Assembly (NCBI GenBank): GCA_039028155.1
Contig: JBCCIS010000002.1
Coordinates: 124,001-188,000 of the forward strand
DNA: 64,000 nucleotides
Origin: Pseudomonadota bacterium
GTDB taxonomy: Bacteria; Pseudomonadota; Alphaproteobacteria; SP197
Reading direction: 5' to 3'
Shown: positions 1 to 8,447 of the stretch, one piece after another
Numbering within the stretch: the first letter of the stretch is position 1
How the letters are laid out: the number at the start of each line of letters is the position of its first letter
Translations under genes and position numbers: made by a program
Notes under the pieces: generated by a model
The model's input: the letters and a program-made list of their open reading frames with translations, nothing else
What the model was told of the DNA's origin: nothing
Database searches by the model: none

Positions 1-522
1 GTAAAGCAGCGTGGGGTCGTACTCGAGCACCTCGGTGTAGGCGTCGAGCGCTTCCTTGGGTTGGCCCATGGCCAGCATGGCATCGGCGCGCGAAATGCGC
101 GCGTCCAGCGCATTGGGCTGCAGCAGGATGACGCGCTCGAAATCGCCGAAGGCGGCTTCCGGCTGACCCAGGACCAGCAGCGTCTCACCCCGGTTATAGA
201 GTGCGTCCGCGTAAGCCGGCGCAAGCGCGATCGCCTGATCGAAGTCATCCACCGCGTCGCCAAGCTGACCCATCAGCTGGCGGGCGACGCCGCGGTTAAA
301 GTACATGATCGCGAGGCGCTCGGACGGCAGTTCGCCGGAGCGGATGATCGCCGTCAGTTTTTCGTGGGCGCCGGTGATGTCCCCGGCCTCGGCGGCGGCG
401 AAGGCCGCGTTGATGTCGGCCTCGATATCGGCGGCGGCCGGCGCCGCCCATGCCAGCCCAACAGCCAAGGCGGCGGCCAAGACCAAGTGATGAAGGTGGC
501 GTCCTGCGGGGCGCATCGGCAT
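1..522 (-). CDS. Exported TPR-repeat protein, 3' part missing (runs off the window)
   Basis: The reading frame is open from ATG at 522 to the window edge, giving 174 residues without a stop, so the C-terminus lies outside. The N-terminus has a charged start, then a hydrophobic segment (LVLAAALAVGLAWA) and an AAA-type cleavage region near residue 30, which indicates export. Residues about 60 to 174 hold at least three 34-residue TPR units with the usual spacing of A, Y, G and P residues (for example AYADALYNRGETLLVLGQ). TPR arrays bind partner proteins or peptides, and no more specific role can be read. A second ATG lies two codons in. Confidence 0.8.
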   Translation of the reverse strand, partial: MPMRPAGRHLHHLVLAAALAVGLAWAAPAAADIEADINAAFAAAEAGDITGAHEKLTAIIRSGELPSERLAIMYFNRGVARQLMGQLGDAVDDFDQAIALAPAYADALYNRGETLLVLGQPEAAFGDFERVILLQPNALDARISRADAMLAMGQPKEALDAYTEVLEYDPTLLY

Positions 523-727
523 CCAGTGGACCTAGGTGTTTTTTGCGGTCATCGCAAGTGTCGGACCGCGCCACCCGCCGGACCACTGCCGGCCGGGGCT
601 TGCCGTGCGTGACGGACAAAGCCCATAATCCGCGCGGCCGCCGCCCGACGGCCAGGGGACCAAAAACCATGCGGATAAAGGCGGAGGCGCCCATCAGGAC
701 GCCCGTTGTTGGCCAGGCTATCCAGCC

Positions 728-2116
728 ATGACGTCATCAACGTCACCGGCACCGGCCAAGCCCACCAAGGGTCGCGAGATCGGCACGCTGATCGCCATCG
801 CCGCGCCGCTGGCGGCCGCCTATCTGGCGGAGTTCGGCATCTACTTGACCGACATGATGTTCGTCGGGCGGCTGGGCACGGTAGAATTGGCGGCGGTCGG
901 CCTTTCCGGCAACTTGATGTGGGACGCGCTGTCGATCTCGATCGGCGTCATTTCCATCGTTGGCGTCCTGGTCGCCCAGGCCCACGGCAAAGGCGACAAG
1001 GCCGAGGCGAGCCTATGCGTGCGCCAGGGCATGTGGATGGCGGCCATGATGTCGGTGGTCGGCATCGGCTTTTGCCTGGCGCTGATCCCGGTGCTGACGT
1101 TGACAGGCCAGGATCCCGCGGTGATGGCGTCGGCGGAAGAGTACGTCTACGCGTTCATGTGGTCGTTCCCGCCGACCATGATTTACGCGGTGCTCGCCAA
1201 CTTCCTGGCCGCACTTGGGCGCGCCCACGTCATCATGGTCGTCGCCATCCTGGCGGTCGGCCTGAATATGGTCGTCAATTACACCCTGGTGTTCGGCAAT
1301 TTCGGTTTCCCGGCACTCGGTGTCGCCGGTGCCGGCTATGGCAGCGTCATTGTCAGTTTCTTCACGTTGGCCTGCCTGTCGGGCTATGTCCGGTGGTCGA
1401 CGGCGATCGAGGACTACATGATCTTCCCCGGCCTGCAGCGACCGGAACCCAAGGTGTGGGGCGACATCCTGCGCCACGGGCTGCCAATCGCCGGCATCAC
1501 GCTGGCCGAAAGTGGCATGTTCTCGGTCGTCGCGATCTTGATGGGCCTGTTCGGCGCTGTTGCGCTGGCGGCGAGCCAAATCGTCTTTGGCGTTATCGAT
1601 ATCGGTTTGGTGCTGGCCTTCGCGATCGCCGAGGCGGCGGCGATCCGGGTCGCCTACGGCATCGGCGCGGGCCGGCCGCAGCAGTCGCGCAATGCTGGCT
1701 TCCTGGCGCTCGCCATGGGCTCGGTCATCATCTTGATCGTCGCCACCATCGTCTGGACGGTGCCGGAACCGATCATCGGTTTGTTCCTCGGCGCGCTGGA
1801 GTATGCGGACGCAGACGTCGCCGCGCTCGCCATCAGCTTGTTCGCGGTCGCCGCCATCTTTCAGATCTTCGACGGCCTGCAGATGATCGCCGTCCAATCC
1901 CTGCGTGGCCTAAAGGACACGCTGGTACCCATGCTGCTCGCCTGCTTCGGCCTGTGGGGTTTCGGTGTCACCGGCGGCTACCTTCTGGGCTTCGTCGCCG
2001 GCTGGGGTCCGCAGGGCCTGTGGTGGGGCCTGGCGCTTGGTCTCGGCGTGTCGGCGCTGCTCTTGATCTGGCGCTTCCATATCAAGACATGGCGGCTAAC
2101 GCGGTCTGTGCGGTAG
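728..2116 (+). CDS. MATE-family multidrug/cation efflux transporter
   Basis: This 462-residue inner-membrane protein has about twelve hydrophobic segments arranged as two related halves, typical of MATE antiporters, which expel organic cations or drugs in exchange for Na+ or H+. Recognisable family features are the early LTDMMFVGRLG stretch in helix 2 and the GVAGAGYGS motif. The length fits the family (about 440-480). No clear ribosome-binding site precedes the ATG. A paralogue lies at 10379. The gene ends at a long palindrome (2119-2198) facing the convergent amidohydrolase gene. Substrate cannot be told from sequence. Confidence 0.9.
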   Translation: MTSSTSPAPAKPTKGREIGTLIAIAAPLAAAYLAEFGIYLTDMMFVGRLGTVELAAVGLSGNLMWDALSISIGVISIVGVLVAQAHGKGDKAEASLCVRQGMWMAAMMSVVGIGFCLALIPVLTLTGQDPAVMASAEEYVYAFMWSFPPTMIYAVLANFLAALGRAHVIMVVAILAVGLNMVVNYTLVFGNFGFPALGVAGAGYGSVIVSFFTLACLSGYVRWSTAIEDYMIFPGLQRPEPKVWGDILRHGLPIAGITLAESGMFSVVAILMGLFGAVALAASQIVFGVIDIGLVLAFAIAEAAAIRVAYGIGAGRPQQSRNAGFLALAMGSVIILIVATIVWTVPEPIIGLFLGALEYADADVAALAISLFAVAAIFQIFDGLQMIAVQSLRGLKDTLVPMLLACFGLWGFGVTGGYLLGFVAGWGPQGLWWGLALGLGVSALLLIWRFHIKTWRLTRSVR

Positions 2117-2118
2117 CT

Positions 2119-2198
2119 GCCACCGCCCGCCCACTCCCCCTCCCGACCACCCATGGCAGCATCCTCGGGGTGGTCGGGAGGGGGAGTGGGCCGGTGCC
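2119..2198. repeat. Palindromic repeat, copy A
   Basis: A perfect 23-bp inverted repeat (2130-2152 and 2168-2190) encloses a 15-nt loop at 2153-2167 that reads ATGGCAGCATCCTCG. The stem outer end is CCCACTCCCCC and is followed by GGCCGGTGCC. The same loop and stem style recur at 5962-6073 and, with the loop inverted, at 56303-56380. The position between two convergent genes suggests it also works as a two-way transcription terminator. Confidence 0.85.
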
Positions 2199-2211
2199 GC
2201 AACCGTCTAAA

Positions 2212-3741
2212 TCAAACCCGCGAGTTCATCGGCTGATAGGCGACGCGGTCCTTGTGGTCCCAGCCGGCGTACCAGGCTTCGATGTGGGGGATCAGCGCGG
2301 CGGCAACCCGTGCGGCGTCGTCGGGATAGGCGGTCTCGGCCATCAGCGCGGCGGCCTCGAGGCCGACCTCGTCGATGTCGAACCGGGTCGGACGGCCGTC
2401 GTCCAGCACCAGCTCGCCTGAGATCAGAACCTTGTCGACATCATCGGCGCGGGCGCGCAGCAGAACGAGGTCGCGCGGATCGGCTTCCGGCGCGATCCAG
2501 GGCCAGGCGATGCGGTCGAGGCGCACCAGCACGATGTCGGCGAGGTAACCTTCGGCCAAACGGCCGAGCTCGTGGTCGCGGCGCATCAGCTTTGCGCCGC
2601 CGGTTGTGGCGAGCGCCAGGACGTCGCCGTTCGAAGGCGCCGGCTCGCGGTAAGTCGGGCTGCGCGCCAGGCGCAGCGCCAAGCGCATTTCCGCGAACAT
2701 ATCGTCGTCGTCGCCGATCGCCGTGTTGTCGAGGCCGATGCCGGTCGTCACCCCTGCGGCCAGATAGGCATTCAGCGGCGCTGTCCCGGCGCGCAGGCGC
2801 AGGTTGGAACTGGGGTTGTGGCTGACCGCGGTGCCGGTCTCGGCCATCAACGCCATCTCGTCCTCGGTGACCCAGACGCCGTGGGCGATCGACACATTTG
2901 GCCCGCTGACGCCCAGGCCGTGCAGGTGCCGCATCATCGGCGCGCCGTGAAACTTTGGCCCCATCAGTCCCTCGTAATAGGACTCCGAGACATGGGTCTG
3001 CAGGCCGGTATCGTGGCGTCGCGCGGCGTCGGCGATATCGCCATAGAAGCGATCGGTGATCCACGGCACACCCGGCGGTCCGTACCAGACGGTGACCCGG
3101 TCATCGTCGCCGACGCCTGCGATCAGATTGTCCATGATGGCCAGATAGTCGTCCGGCATGATGGAGTTTTGATTGGGCAGTTCGGGCCGCACCGCGTTGG
3201 CGAGGTCGCCCGGCAGGGTCTTCAAGAAATCGTCGTCGCACGCGCCGGGACCGACACCGAGCCAGCCCTGATCGTTGGCGCCCGGCGTGAAGGCCGCGCG
3301 GATGCCGGTTTCGCGATAGGCGTCGAGCGCGCGCGACATGGTGTCACGCCAGGCTTCGGGCGTGCCGCGCCCCGACGCCATATCGACGACACTGGTGACG
3401 CCCGATCGTAAGAGGCGCGCGCACGATAGCAGGACGTCCAGGCGTTCATCACCTGCTCGGCCGGCGTCCAGCGCGCGGATCCAGCTTTCCAGCAACATAT
3501 CGGGGACGCCGTGCTGAATGCCGGTGATGCCACCGTGATGATGGTGGGCGTTGATCAGGCCGGGCATTACCGCGTGGTCGCCGGAGCCAATGACCGCAGC
3601 GTCGGGATGGGCGGCCGCCAGATCGTCGAAAGTTCCTGTCGCGGCAATCCGGTCGCCCTCGACCAGAACGGCGCCGTCACTGATCGCCGGGCTCGCGGCA
3701 TCGGTGATCACCCATTTGCCTTTGATCAGCTTGGCCGTCAT
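2212..3741 (-). CDS. Metal-dependent amidohydrolase (ATZ/TRZ or cytosine-deaminase-like)
   Basis: The 509-residue protein has the amidohydrolase TIM-barrel signatures: metal-binding NAHHHH at residues 65-69, a third His at 250 (LQTHVSE), His287 in SIAHGVW and catalytic Asp338 in GIGLDNT. Members remove amino or chloro groups from heterocycles or hydrolyse C-N bonds. The substrate is unknown. The start at 3741 is chosen because GGGGGAGAA sits six bases upstream; the open frame continues further but would overlap the divergent MarR gene. The divergent MarR regulator and the ureohydrolase downstream of it suggest a nitrogen-compound (urea, guanidino or purine-like) degradation locus. Confidence 0.85.
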   Translation of the reverse strand: MTAKLIKGKWVITDAASPAISDGAVLVEGDRIAATGTFDDLAAAHPDAAVIGSGDHAVMPGLINAHHHHGGITGIQHGVPDMLLESWIRALDAGRAGDERLDVLLSCARLLRSGVTSVVDMASGRGTPEAWRDTMSRALDAYRETGIRAAFTPGANDQGWLGVGPGACDDDFLKTLPGDLANAVRPELPNQNSIMPDDYLAIMDNLIAGVGDDDRVTVWYGPPGVPWITDRFYGDIADAARRHDTGLQTHVSESYYEGLMGPKFHGAPMMRHLHGLGVSGPNVSIAHGVWVTEDEMALMAETGTAVSHNPSSNLRLRAGTAPLNAYLAAGVTTGIGLDNTAIGDDDDMFAEMRLALRLARSPTYREPAPSNGDVLALATTGGAKLMRRDHELGRLAEGYLADIVLVRLDRIAWPWIAPEADPRDLVLLRARADDVDKVLISGELVLDDGRPTRFDIDEVGLEAAALMAETAYPDDAARVAAALIPHIEAWYAGWDHKDRVAYQPMNSRV

Positions 3742-3860
3742 GGCGCTTCTCCCCCTTCGCGTTGTCACGAAGTCTATCAACTGCAACGCTGTTTGTGTGG
3801 CGTCATTGCGCGGACCCACGGGGAACGAAAAGGTCGGCCGGGGCCTCTCGGCTGCATGTC

Positions 3861-3880
3861 GCATACATTGTGGTGTAGGC
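3861..3880. promoter_or_regulatory. Candidate MarR operator between divergent genes
   Basis: A 20-bp imperfect palindrome, GCATACA and TGTAGGC (6 of 7 positions pair) around a TTGTGG spacer, lies in the 155-bp gap between the amidohydrolase and the MarR gene, 16 bases before the MarR start. Size and place fit MarR operators. Assignment to this regulator is inference. Confidence 0.4.
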
Positions 3881-3896
3881 TGAACGAAAAGAAGCA

Positions 3897-4445
3897 GTGT
3901 GTGAGGGAGGTATGGCCAAAGGTAGAAAGCGCCGGGTATTGGCGAACCACCTGGGGGTGTTCGCCACACTTGTTCACGAAAGGGTCGACGCCGCATTAAC
4001 GCGCACGTCCGGTCTCGGTCCGTCCGATAATCAGGCCCTGGTGATACTCGGCAGCGCGCCGGGCATGACGGTGCGCGGGCTCGAGCGCCAGCTTGGTCTA
4101 TCCCAGTCGGCGACGGTTCGCCTCGTCGACCGGCTGCAGGCGGCCGGTCACGTTGTGCGCCGACAGGGTCGCGACAAACGCGAGCTCGCCCTCTTCCTCT
4201 CGGCGTTGGGCGAGGATTGCTGCGAACGGTTGTTGACCGCACGACAGAACGTTCTCGCCATGCTGACCGCCAACTTCGACAAAGATGAACGACGCTTGTT
4301 GCAAGACATGATCGATCGATTGTTTCCGCTGCTCGATAACGACGACATGGATGTCGATCAGCGTTGTCGAACCTGGGACCGCGACGAACACCGCCGGCAA
4401 GACGAACTGCTGGGCCACAGAGAAAAGGAAGACGCAACGCCATGA
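3897..4445 (+). CDS. MarR-family transcriptional regulator
   Basis: The 182-residue protein carries a winged helix-turn-helix at about residues 50-115 (TVRGLERQLGLSQSATVRLVDRL followed by the wing GRDKRELALFLS), flanked by dimerisation helices. It ends in a polar, charged tail of about 35 residues. Two starts are possible: GTG at 3897 and ATG at 3912. GAGGGAGG sits only one base before the ATG, so GTG behind AGAAG is kept. The stop overlaps the next gene as ATGA, so the two are translationally coupled. It probably senses a compound handled by the neighbouring amidohydrolase or ureohydrolase. Confidence 0.85.
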   Translation: MCEGGMAKGRKRRVLANHLGVFATLVHERVDAALTRTSGLGPSDNQALVILGSAPGMTVRGLERQLGLSQSATVRLVDRLQAAGHVVRRQGRDKRELALFLSALGEDCCERLLTARQNVLAMLTANFDKDERRLLQDMIDRLFPLLDNDDMDVDQRCRTWDRDEHRRQDELLGHREKEDATP

Positions 4446-5506
4446 CTTATCCGGATTGGAAGACCTTTACCTCGACAAGCTTCGCCGCCGGACGCGACTA
4501 TCCGCTCCTTGCGCCGGAAACACCGAGCTTCATGAGCCAGCCGGTCGCCAAGACGCCGGCGGATCTGAAGGGCGCCGACATCGCGGTGATCGGCGCGCCC
4601 TATGTCGCGGCCTCTGGCGGCACCTATGCGGGCGTGCCGATGGAGGACTGGATCGCCGCGCCGAAACGGGTGCGCCAGCAGTCGGCGCGCTACCCGTCCG
4701 GCTATATCCAGGATTTCGACCTCGACGTCTTCGAGACGATCAAGCTGGTCGACTATGGCGATGCCGATATCCCGGCCGAAGCCATGGAGAACCCGACGGC
4801 GGAGAACGTCCTGGCCGCCCAGGCCGCGGTCGAGGCCAAGGTCAACGACGCGCTTGACGCCGGCGCCGTGCCCATCGTCATCGGCCAGAACAGCCCATGC
4901 GGCAGCTATGCCATCGCCAAGCCGGTCGCCGAGCACACCGACGGTCCAGTCGGCTGCATCAGCCTGGATACGCACTGGGACGCCCACGAACTCGACTACC
5001 TGACCGGCGACCCGCGCATCGCCGGGTCGTCGTCGTGGAAACACAAGATGTACGAGTTCCTGGACAACATGCATCCCAAACATCTGGTCGAGATCGGCGA
5101 GCGCGGCATGCTGGAGGACAAGCGCATCGTCAGGCGCTACCTGAACGATGGCGCGCGGTTCATCAGCTCGTGGGAGCTGCGTTCCGGCCTCGGCATCGAG
5201 GGGTTGGTGAAGGCGCTCGACCAGGCCTATGACGGCACCAAGGGCCAGTACATCCACTTCGACATGGACTGCATCGGCGGCGCCGGTCCCGCACCTGGCG
5301 ACATCCTGGGCGAGCTCGCCGAGCCGGTCGGCATGACCGATTACGAGGTCATCCGCATCGCGCACGAAATCGGCCGGCGCGGCCTGACCGGCATGAGCTT
5401 CATCTGCATTCCGCCGGGCAGTGCTGTGGTCTATCGCGTCATCGTCTACATCATCATGTATCTGGCCGCGGGCCTTGCGCTCCGGAAGCATGGCAGGGTT
5501 GCGTAA
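4442..5506 (+). CDS. Divergent ureohydrolase (arginase/agmatinase superfamily)
   Basis: The 354-residue protein has the arginase fold signatures: the metal-binding DTHWD at residues 176-180 and FDMD at 273-276. Two positions are not canonical. The usual GGDHS loop, which gives the first metal-binding His, reads GQNSP at 148-152. The usual DP after the second Asp pair is replaced by GG (IGGAGPAPGD). The ATG at 4442 overlaps the MarR stop by four bases. Family members hydrolyse guanidino groups to urea using a two-metal centre. With one ligand apparently lost, the metal site or reaction may differ. A canonical relative lies at 48808. Confidence 0.75.
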   Translation: MTYPDWKTFTSTSFAAGRDYPLLAPETPSFMSQPVAKTPADLKGADIAVIGAPYVAASGGTYAGVPMEDWIAAPKRVRQQSARYPSGYIQDFDLDVFETIKLVDYGDADIPAEAMENPTAENVLAAQAAVEAKVNDALDAGAVPIVIGQNSPCGSYAIAKPVAEHTDGPVGCISLDTHWDAHELDYLTGDPRIAGSSSWKHKMYEFLDNMHPKHLVEIGERGMLEDKRIVRRYLNDGARFISSWELRSGLGIEGLVKALDQAYDGTKGQYIHFDMDCIGGAGPAPGDILGELAEPVGMTDYEVIRIAHEIGRRGLTGMSFICIPPGSAVVYRVIVYIIMYLAAGLALRKHGRVA

Positions 5507-5676
5507 AGCGGTTGGATTGCCACGAAAAGACCTTGATCCAGACGATTGAACGGCGGCTTTTCGGTCCCAGATAGGACGCTTGAAACGGCGGGCTGTGGGC
5601 GCCCGCACGAGCGTCTAACCGATTGTCGTCAGGCGGGCCTAGAAACCGCCGATGCGCAGCAAGGATTGAAAAGACC

Positions 5677-5934
5677 ATGCGTGATCTCGTTCTCCCAGCC
5701 GCCTGTTCGGCGTCGCTGGCGGTGTCGTCTTGGGCCTATGCGGGCGAAACGGAAACCGGCACCGTGACGGCCATCGACGTGAAGGCCGGTACCCTTACGC
5801 TGGACACCGGCGTCATCTACCACCTCGCCAGAGGCCTCGATGTTCCGCTCGTCCAGCCCGGTCAATCGGTCGGTCTGACCTGGGCCATGGACAACGGTAG
5901 TCTCATGGTGAATGACCTCACGATCCTGCGCTAG
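5677..5934 (+). CDS. Small periplasmic protein, DUF1344 family
   Basis: This 85-residue protein has a signal peptide (MRDLVLPAACSASLAVSSWA, cleaved after AYA near residue 22). The mature domain of about 60 residues has the DUF1344 pattern: a GTVTAIDVKAGTLTLDTG strand pair, a Tyr-His-Leu segment, a basic or proline turn and PGQSVGLTW. AAGGA lies about ten bases before the ATG; the longer frame from 5623 would bury the signal peptide. Function of the family is unknown; the fold is likely a small beta-barrel. Confidence 0.75.
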   Translation: MRDLVLPAACSASLAVSSWAYAGETETGTVTAIDVKAGTLTLDTGVIYHLARGLDVPLVQPGQSVGLTWAMDNGSLMVNDLTILR

Positions 5935-5961
5935 GCGTCACGGCGCGTTCGCTGTTCGGTT

Positions 5962-6073
5962 GGCATCACCGCCCCACTGCCCCTCCACCGGGGCAAAACG
6001 CCGAGAGGCGTTTTCGCCGAGGCCACCCATGGCAGCATCCTCGGGGTGGCCAGGAGGGGAGTGGGCCGGTGCC
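5962..6073. repeat. Palindromic repeat, copy B, with nested terminator-like hairpin
   Basis: This copy shares the outer arms (CACCGCCCCACT ... AGTGGGCCGGTGCC) and the loop ATGGCAGCATCCTCG (6029-6043) with copy A. The inner arms are GGCCACCC at 6021-6028 and GGGTGGCC at 6044-6051. Inside the left arm is an extra hairpin, AAAACGCC at 5995-6002 and GGCGTTTT at 6007-6014, which ends in a T run like an intrinsic terminator. It lies between two convergent genes. Confidence 0.8.
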
Positions 6074-6096
6074 GTCTCCGCGTAAGCGGACCAGCA

Positions 6097-7041
6097 CTAG
6101 TTCAGCCGTTCCTTCAGTGCGCGGATGTGGTCGGGTGTCAGGCCGCAGCAGCCGCCGACGATCTGGACGCCTTGCTCGGTGATCCAGCCGGCGGCCGCCT
6201 CGGCATAAGGCGCGGGCTCGATAACGCCGCGGAACGTCCAGTCCGGCGGCGTGAACGTGCCACTGTGGGCATAGGCCAGCAGCGGTCCAGACCACACGGT
6301 CTTCAACGCATCCAGGCCTGGCGCCGTGTCCTCGACCTCTGAATGCATGATGCCGGCGGCGGCACCGCCGTTGGCCATGACGCGTTCGGCGAACGGGATG
6401 AATGGCTGACGTTTCCTATCCGCCTCGCGCAGTGGTGTACTAGAAGGGCCCTCCATGCTGCGCTCATTCGGAAAGGTGATCATGCGGCCCGCCTTTTCGT
6501 GGACGCTGAACCCGACCCAAACCGGCAGGCCGGTCGCGCGGGCAGCGTCGACACAAGCCTCCGCGTGGCCGGCCGTCATCATCATCTCGCACAGGATGAC
6601 GTCGCAGCCGCCCTCGGCCAGCGTCTCCGCAAGCCGCCGATAGTCATCCGCTGCTGCCTCGGCCGACGGCGTTTCGTCGACATGGGCTAGCGGCGGCATG
6701 GTCGACATGGAGCCGGCAAGCGCGACGTCGCGACCGGCGTCATCGCGCGCTTTCCGCGCCAGGCTGACGGCGGCGCTGTTGATTTCCTCGAACCGGTCGG
6801 CCAGGCCCGCCGGTTCCAGGGTGTAGCGGTTGGTGCCGAAGGTGTTGGTCGTAATGATATCGGCGCCGGCGGCGATGTAGTCGCGGTGCATGTCGCGCAC
6901 AGCATCGGGGTGCGACAGGTTGGCGCGGCCACACCAGGCGTCGTCATCCATCGGCACACCGCGGCGCTGCAACTCGGTGCCGATCGCGCCATCCAGCAGC
7001 AGAGTGCCGCCTTGCGCCAGCTTCTCGTCGATCCGGGTCAT
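6097..7041 (-). CDS. Homocysteine S-methyltransferase family protein (betaine- or methylmethionine-type)
   Basis: The 314-residue protein has the Pfam S-methyl_trans barrel: LLDGAIGTEL near residue 15, TTNTFGTNRYTLE at 64-76, and the zinc pair Cys298-Cys299 in GGCCG. In known enzymes (BHMT, MmuM) the third zinc ligand is a Cys in a G-x-N-C segment near residue 230; here the matching segment reads GIMHSE, so His233 may replace it. The reaction would move a methyl group from a methylated donor to homocysteine. It is divergent from two Rieske oxygenases, which suggests use of a betaine-type methyl donor, but this is inference. Confidence 0.8.
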   Translation of the reverse strand: MTRIDEKLAQGGTLLLDGAIGTELQRRGVPMDDDAWCGRANLSHPDAVRDMHRDYIAAGADIITTNTFGTNRYTLEPAGLADRFEEINSAAVSLARKARDDAGRDVALAGSMSTMPPLAHVDETPSAEAAADDYRRLAETLAEGGCDVILCEMMMTAGHAEACVDAARATGLPVWVGFSVHEKAGRMITFPNERSMEGPSSTPLREADRKRQPFIPFAERVMANGGAAAGIMHSEVEDTAPGLDALKTVWSGPLLAYAHSGTFTPPDWTFRGVIEPAPYAEAAAGWITEQGVQIVGGCCGLTPDHIRALKERLN

Positions 7042-7108
7042 CGCTCCCTCCCCCTAGGCTACTCGGGCCCACCGGGTCACGGCTCTTGATCGATGGACCC
7101 GATTCCAT

Positions 7109-7133
7109 CGTAGACTTCCCTGACAAGTCTACG
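7109..7133. promoter_or_regulatory. Candidate operator: perfect 9-bp inverted repeat
   Basis: CGTAGACTT (7109-7117) and AAGTCTACG (7125-7133) form a perfect inverted repeat with a 7-nt spacer. It lies in the 114-bp gap between the divergent methyltransferase and Rieske genes, ending 22 bases before the Rieske start. Its position suits a repressor site or a 5' leader hairpin. No regulator gene adjoins it. Confidence 0.5.
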
Positions 7134-7155
7134 CCGCCCGGTCAGGAGAACCAGG

Positions 7156-8364
7156 ATGACGCTTACCACGCCGCCCAGGCCAAAGCGGGCCGAACAGCTG
7201 CTTCCCAAGGACTGCTACATGTCGCCCGAGTGGTTCGAGCGTGAGCAGCAGGAGTTGTTCGGCCGCGCCTGGACCTTCGCCTGCGTCGCTCAGGACGTGC
7301 CGGACGCCGGCGATACCATGCCGGTGCAGATCGGCCGTTATCCGATGCTGGTCGTGCGCGGCAAGGACGGTGCGCTCAAGGCCTATCACAACACCTGCCG
7401 GCATCGCGGCACCAAGATGATCGAGGAAAAGGCGAATGCCCGGCACGGTATCGTCTGTCCCTACCACGCCTGGACCTACAACGTGGACGACGGCGGGTTG
7501 CGCGGTCTGCCGAAGAAGGACCTGTGTTTCCCTGATCTCGACATGGACCAGCTCGGTCTGCACAAGGGCGGCATCGGTCAGATTGGCGATCTCGTTTTCG
7601 TCAATCCCCAGGAGCGACCCGACGAGGACTTCCAGACGTGGTGTGCCGGCGTCGAGAAGACACACATGTGGCCGCACGATATCTCGATGCTTTCGGAGAA
7701 ACGGCCGGTCCGCTACGACATCATGGCGAACTGGAAGGCGTTCTGCGAGAACGCCATGGACGGCTATCACCTGTCGTACCTGCACGACAAAACGCTGATG
7801 GGCCCGGATGTCGAGAACCAGGACTGGGACGATGTCGGCCGCCACTGGGTCTTCATCAGCCATGGCGAATCGCCCAGCCGCGCCAACACGCACTTCACAC
7901 CGATCCCCGGCATCGACACGTCCGGCCGCCATCCGGTCGTCTGGCAGCTCTTCCCCAACAGCGGCATCCTGGCGTCATCGATATTCTTTTCCGCGTACAC
8001 CATCGTGCCGGTCGGGCCCGAGCAGTGTTACCTGGAACTCAGGACCTGGATGATGCCGAAGGAAACCCGGGATTCCAGCAAGGCGCCAACCCGACCATCG
8101 GGCACGTCGGGTCACGGCCACATCATGCCAGACGGTAAGCGCTACATTTCGCTGGAGACACTGGGGTGTCCGGCCATGGAGTCGCTGGACTTCCAGATCG
8201 AGGACATGTGGGTCTGCGAGCAGCAGCAAAAAGCGTTGCAGTCACCGCTGTTCAAGGTCGGTGCGCTCGCCGACAGCGGCGAGACCTCGCTCACCTTCTT
8301 CCAGGCGAACGTGTTGGACTTCGTACCGTTGGAAGGCCCGGGCGTGAAGCTGGCGGCGGAGTAA
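7156..8364 (+). CDS. Rieske non-heme iron oxygenase, alpha subunit type
   Basis: The 402-residue protein has a [2Fe-2S] Rieske motif (Cys81, His83, Cys101, His104: CRH...CPYH) and a catalytic domain with the mononuclear iron ligands His205 and His210 in ENAMDGYHLSYLH. This matches ring-hydroxylating and quaternary-amine demethylating oxygenases. No ferredoxin or reductase partner gene is nearby, so electrons must come from elsewhere. The ATG follows an AGGA site. A second Rieske gene starts 83 bp downstream. The substrate is inferred to be a methylated amine or betaine from the neighbours, with aromatic acids as the alternative. Confidence 0.85.
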   Translation: MTLTTPPRPKRAEQLLPKDCYMSPEWFEREQQELFGRAWTFACVAQDVPDAGDTMPVQIGRYPMLVVRGKDGALKAYHNTCRHRGTKMIEEKANARHGIVCPYHAWTYNVDDGGLRGLPKKDLCFPDLDMDQLGLHKGGIGQIGDLVFVNPQERPDEDFQTWCAGVEKTHMWPHDISMLSEKRPVRYDIMANWKAFCENAMDGYHLSYLHDKTLMGPDVENQDWDDVGRHWVFISHGESPSRANTHFTPIPGIDTSGRHPVVWQLFPNSGILASSIFFSAYTIVPVGPEQCYLELRTWMMPKETRDSSKAPTRPSGTSGHGHIMPDGKRYISLETLGCPAMESLDFQIEDMWVCEQQQKALQSPLFKVGALADSGETSLTFFQANVLDFVPLEGPGVKLAAE

Positions 8365-8398
8365 CCGTGCGTTCGGCGTCTTGACGGCGCTCGGCGGG

Positions 8399-8420
8399 TT
8401 ATTGTACGCTCATTCAATAA
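8399..8420. promoter_or_regulatory. Inverted repeat before second Rieske gene
   Basis: TTATTG (8399-8404) and CAATAA (8415-8420) pair across a 10-nt spacer, in an AT-rich patch 27 bases before the next start codon. It could be an operator or mark a separate promoter for the second oxygenase. Short arms make this tentative. Confidence 0.3.
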
Positions 8421-8447
8421 ACGCCTAGCTGGTGAGGAGACTGGATC

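Noticed and set aside
1013-1897. 294-residue frame antisense to the MATE gene
   Set aside because: Composition biased to Asp, Arg, Gln and His, a shadow of the MATE codons.
706-2421. 571-residue frame over the first MATE gene
   Set aside because: Arg/Gly/His-rich shadow frame; the MATE frame at 728 has clear membrane helices and family motifs.
3742-4443. Long N-terminal extension of the amidohydrolase
   Set aside because: It runs antisense to the MarR gene, and a strong ribosome-binding site stands just before ATG 3741.
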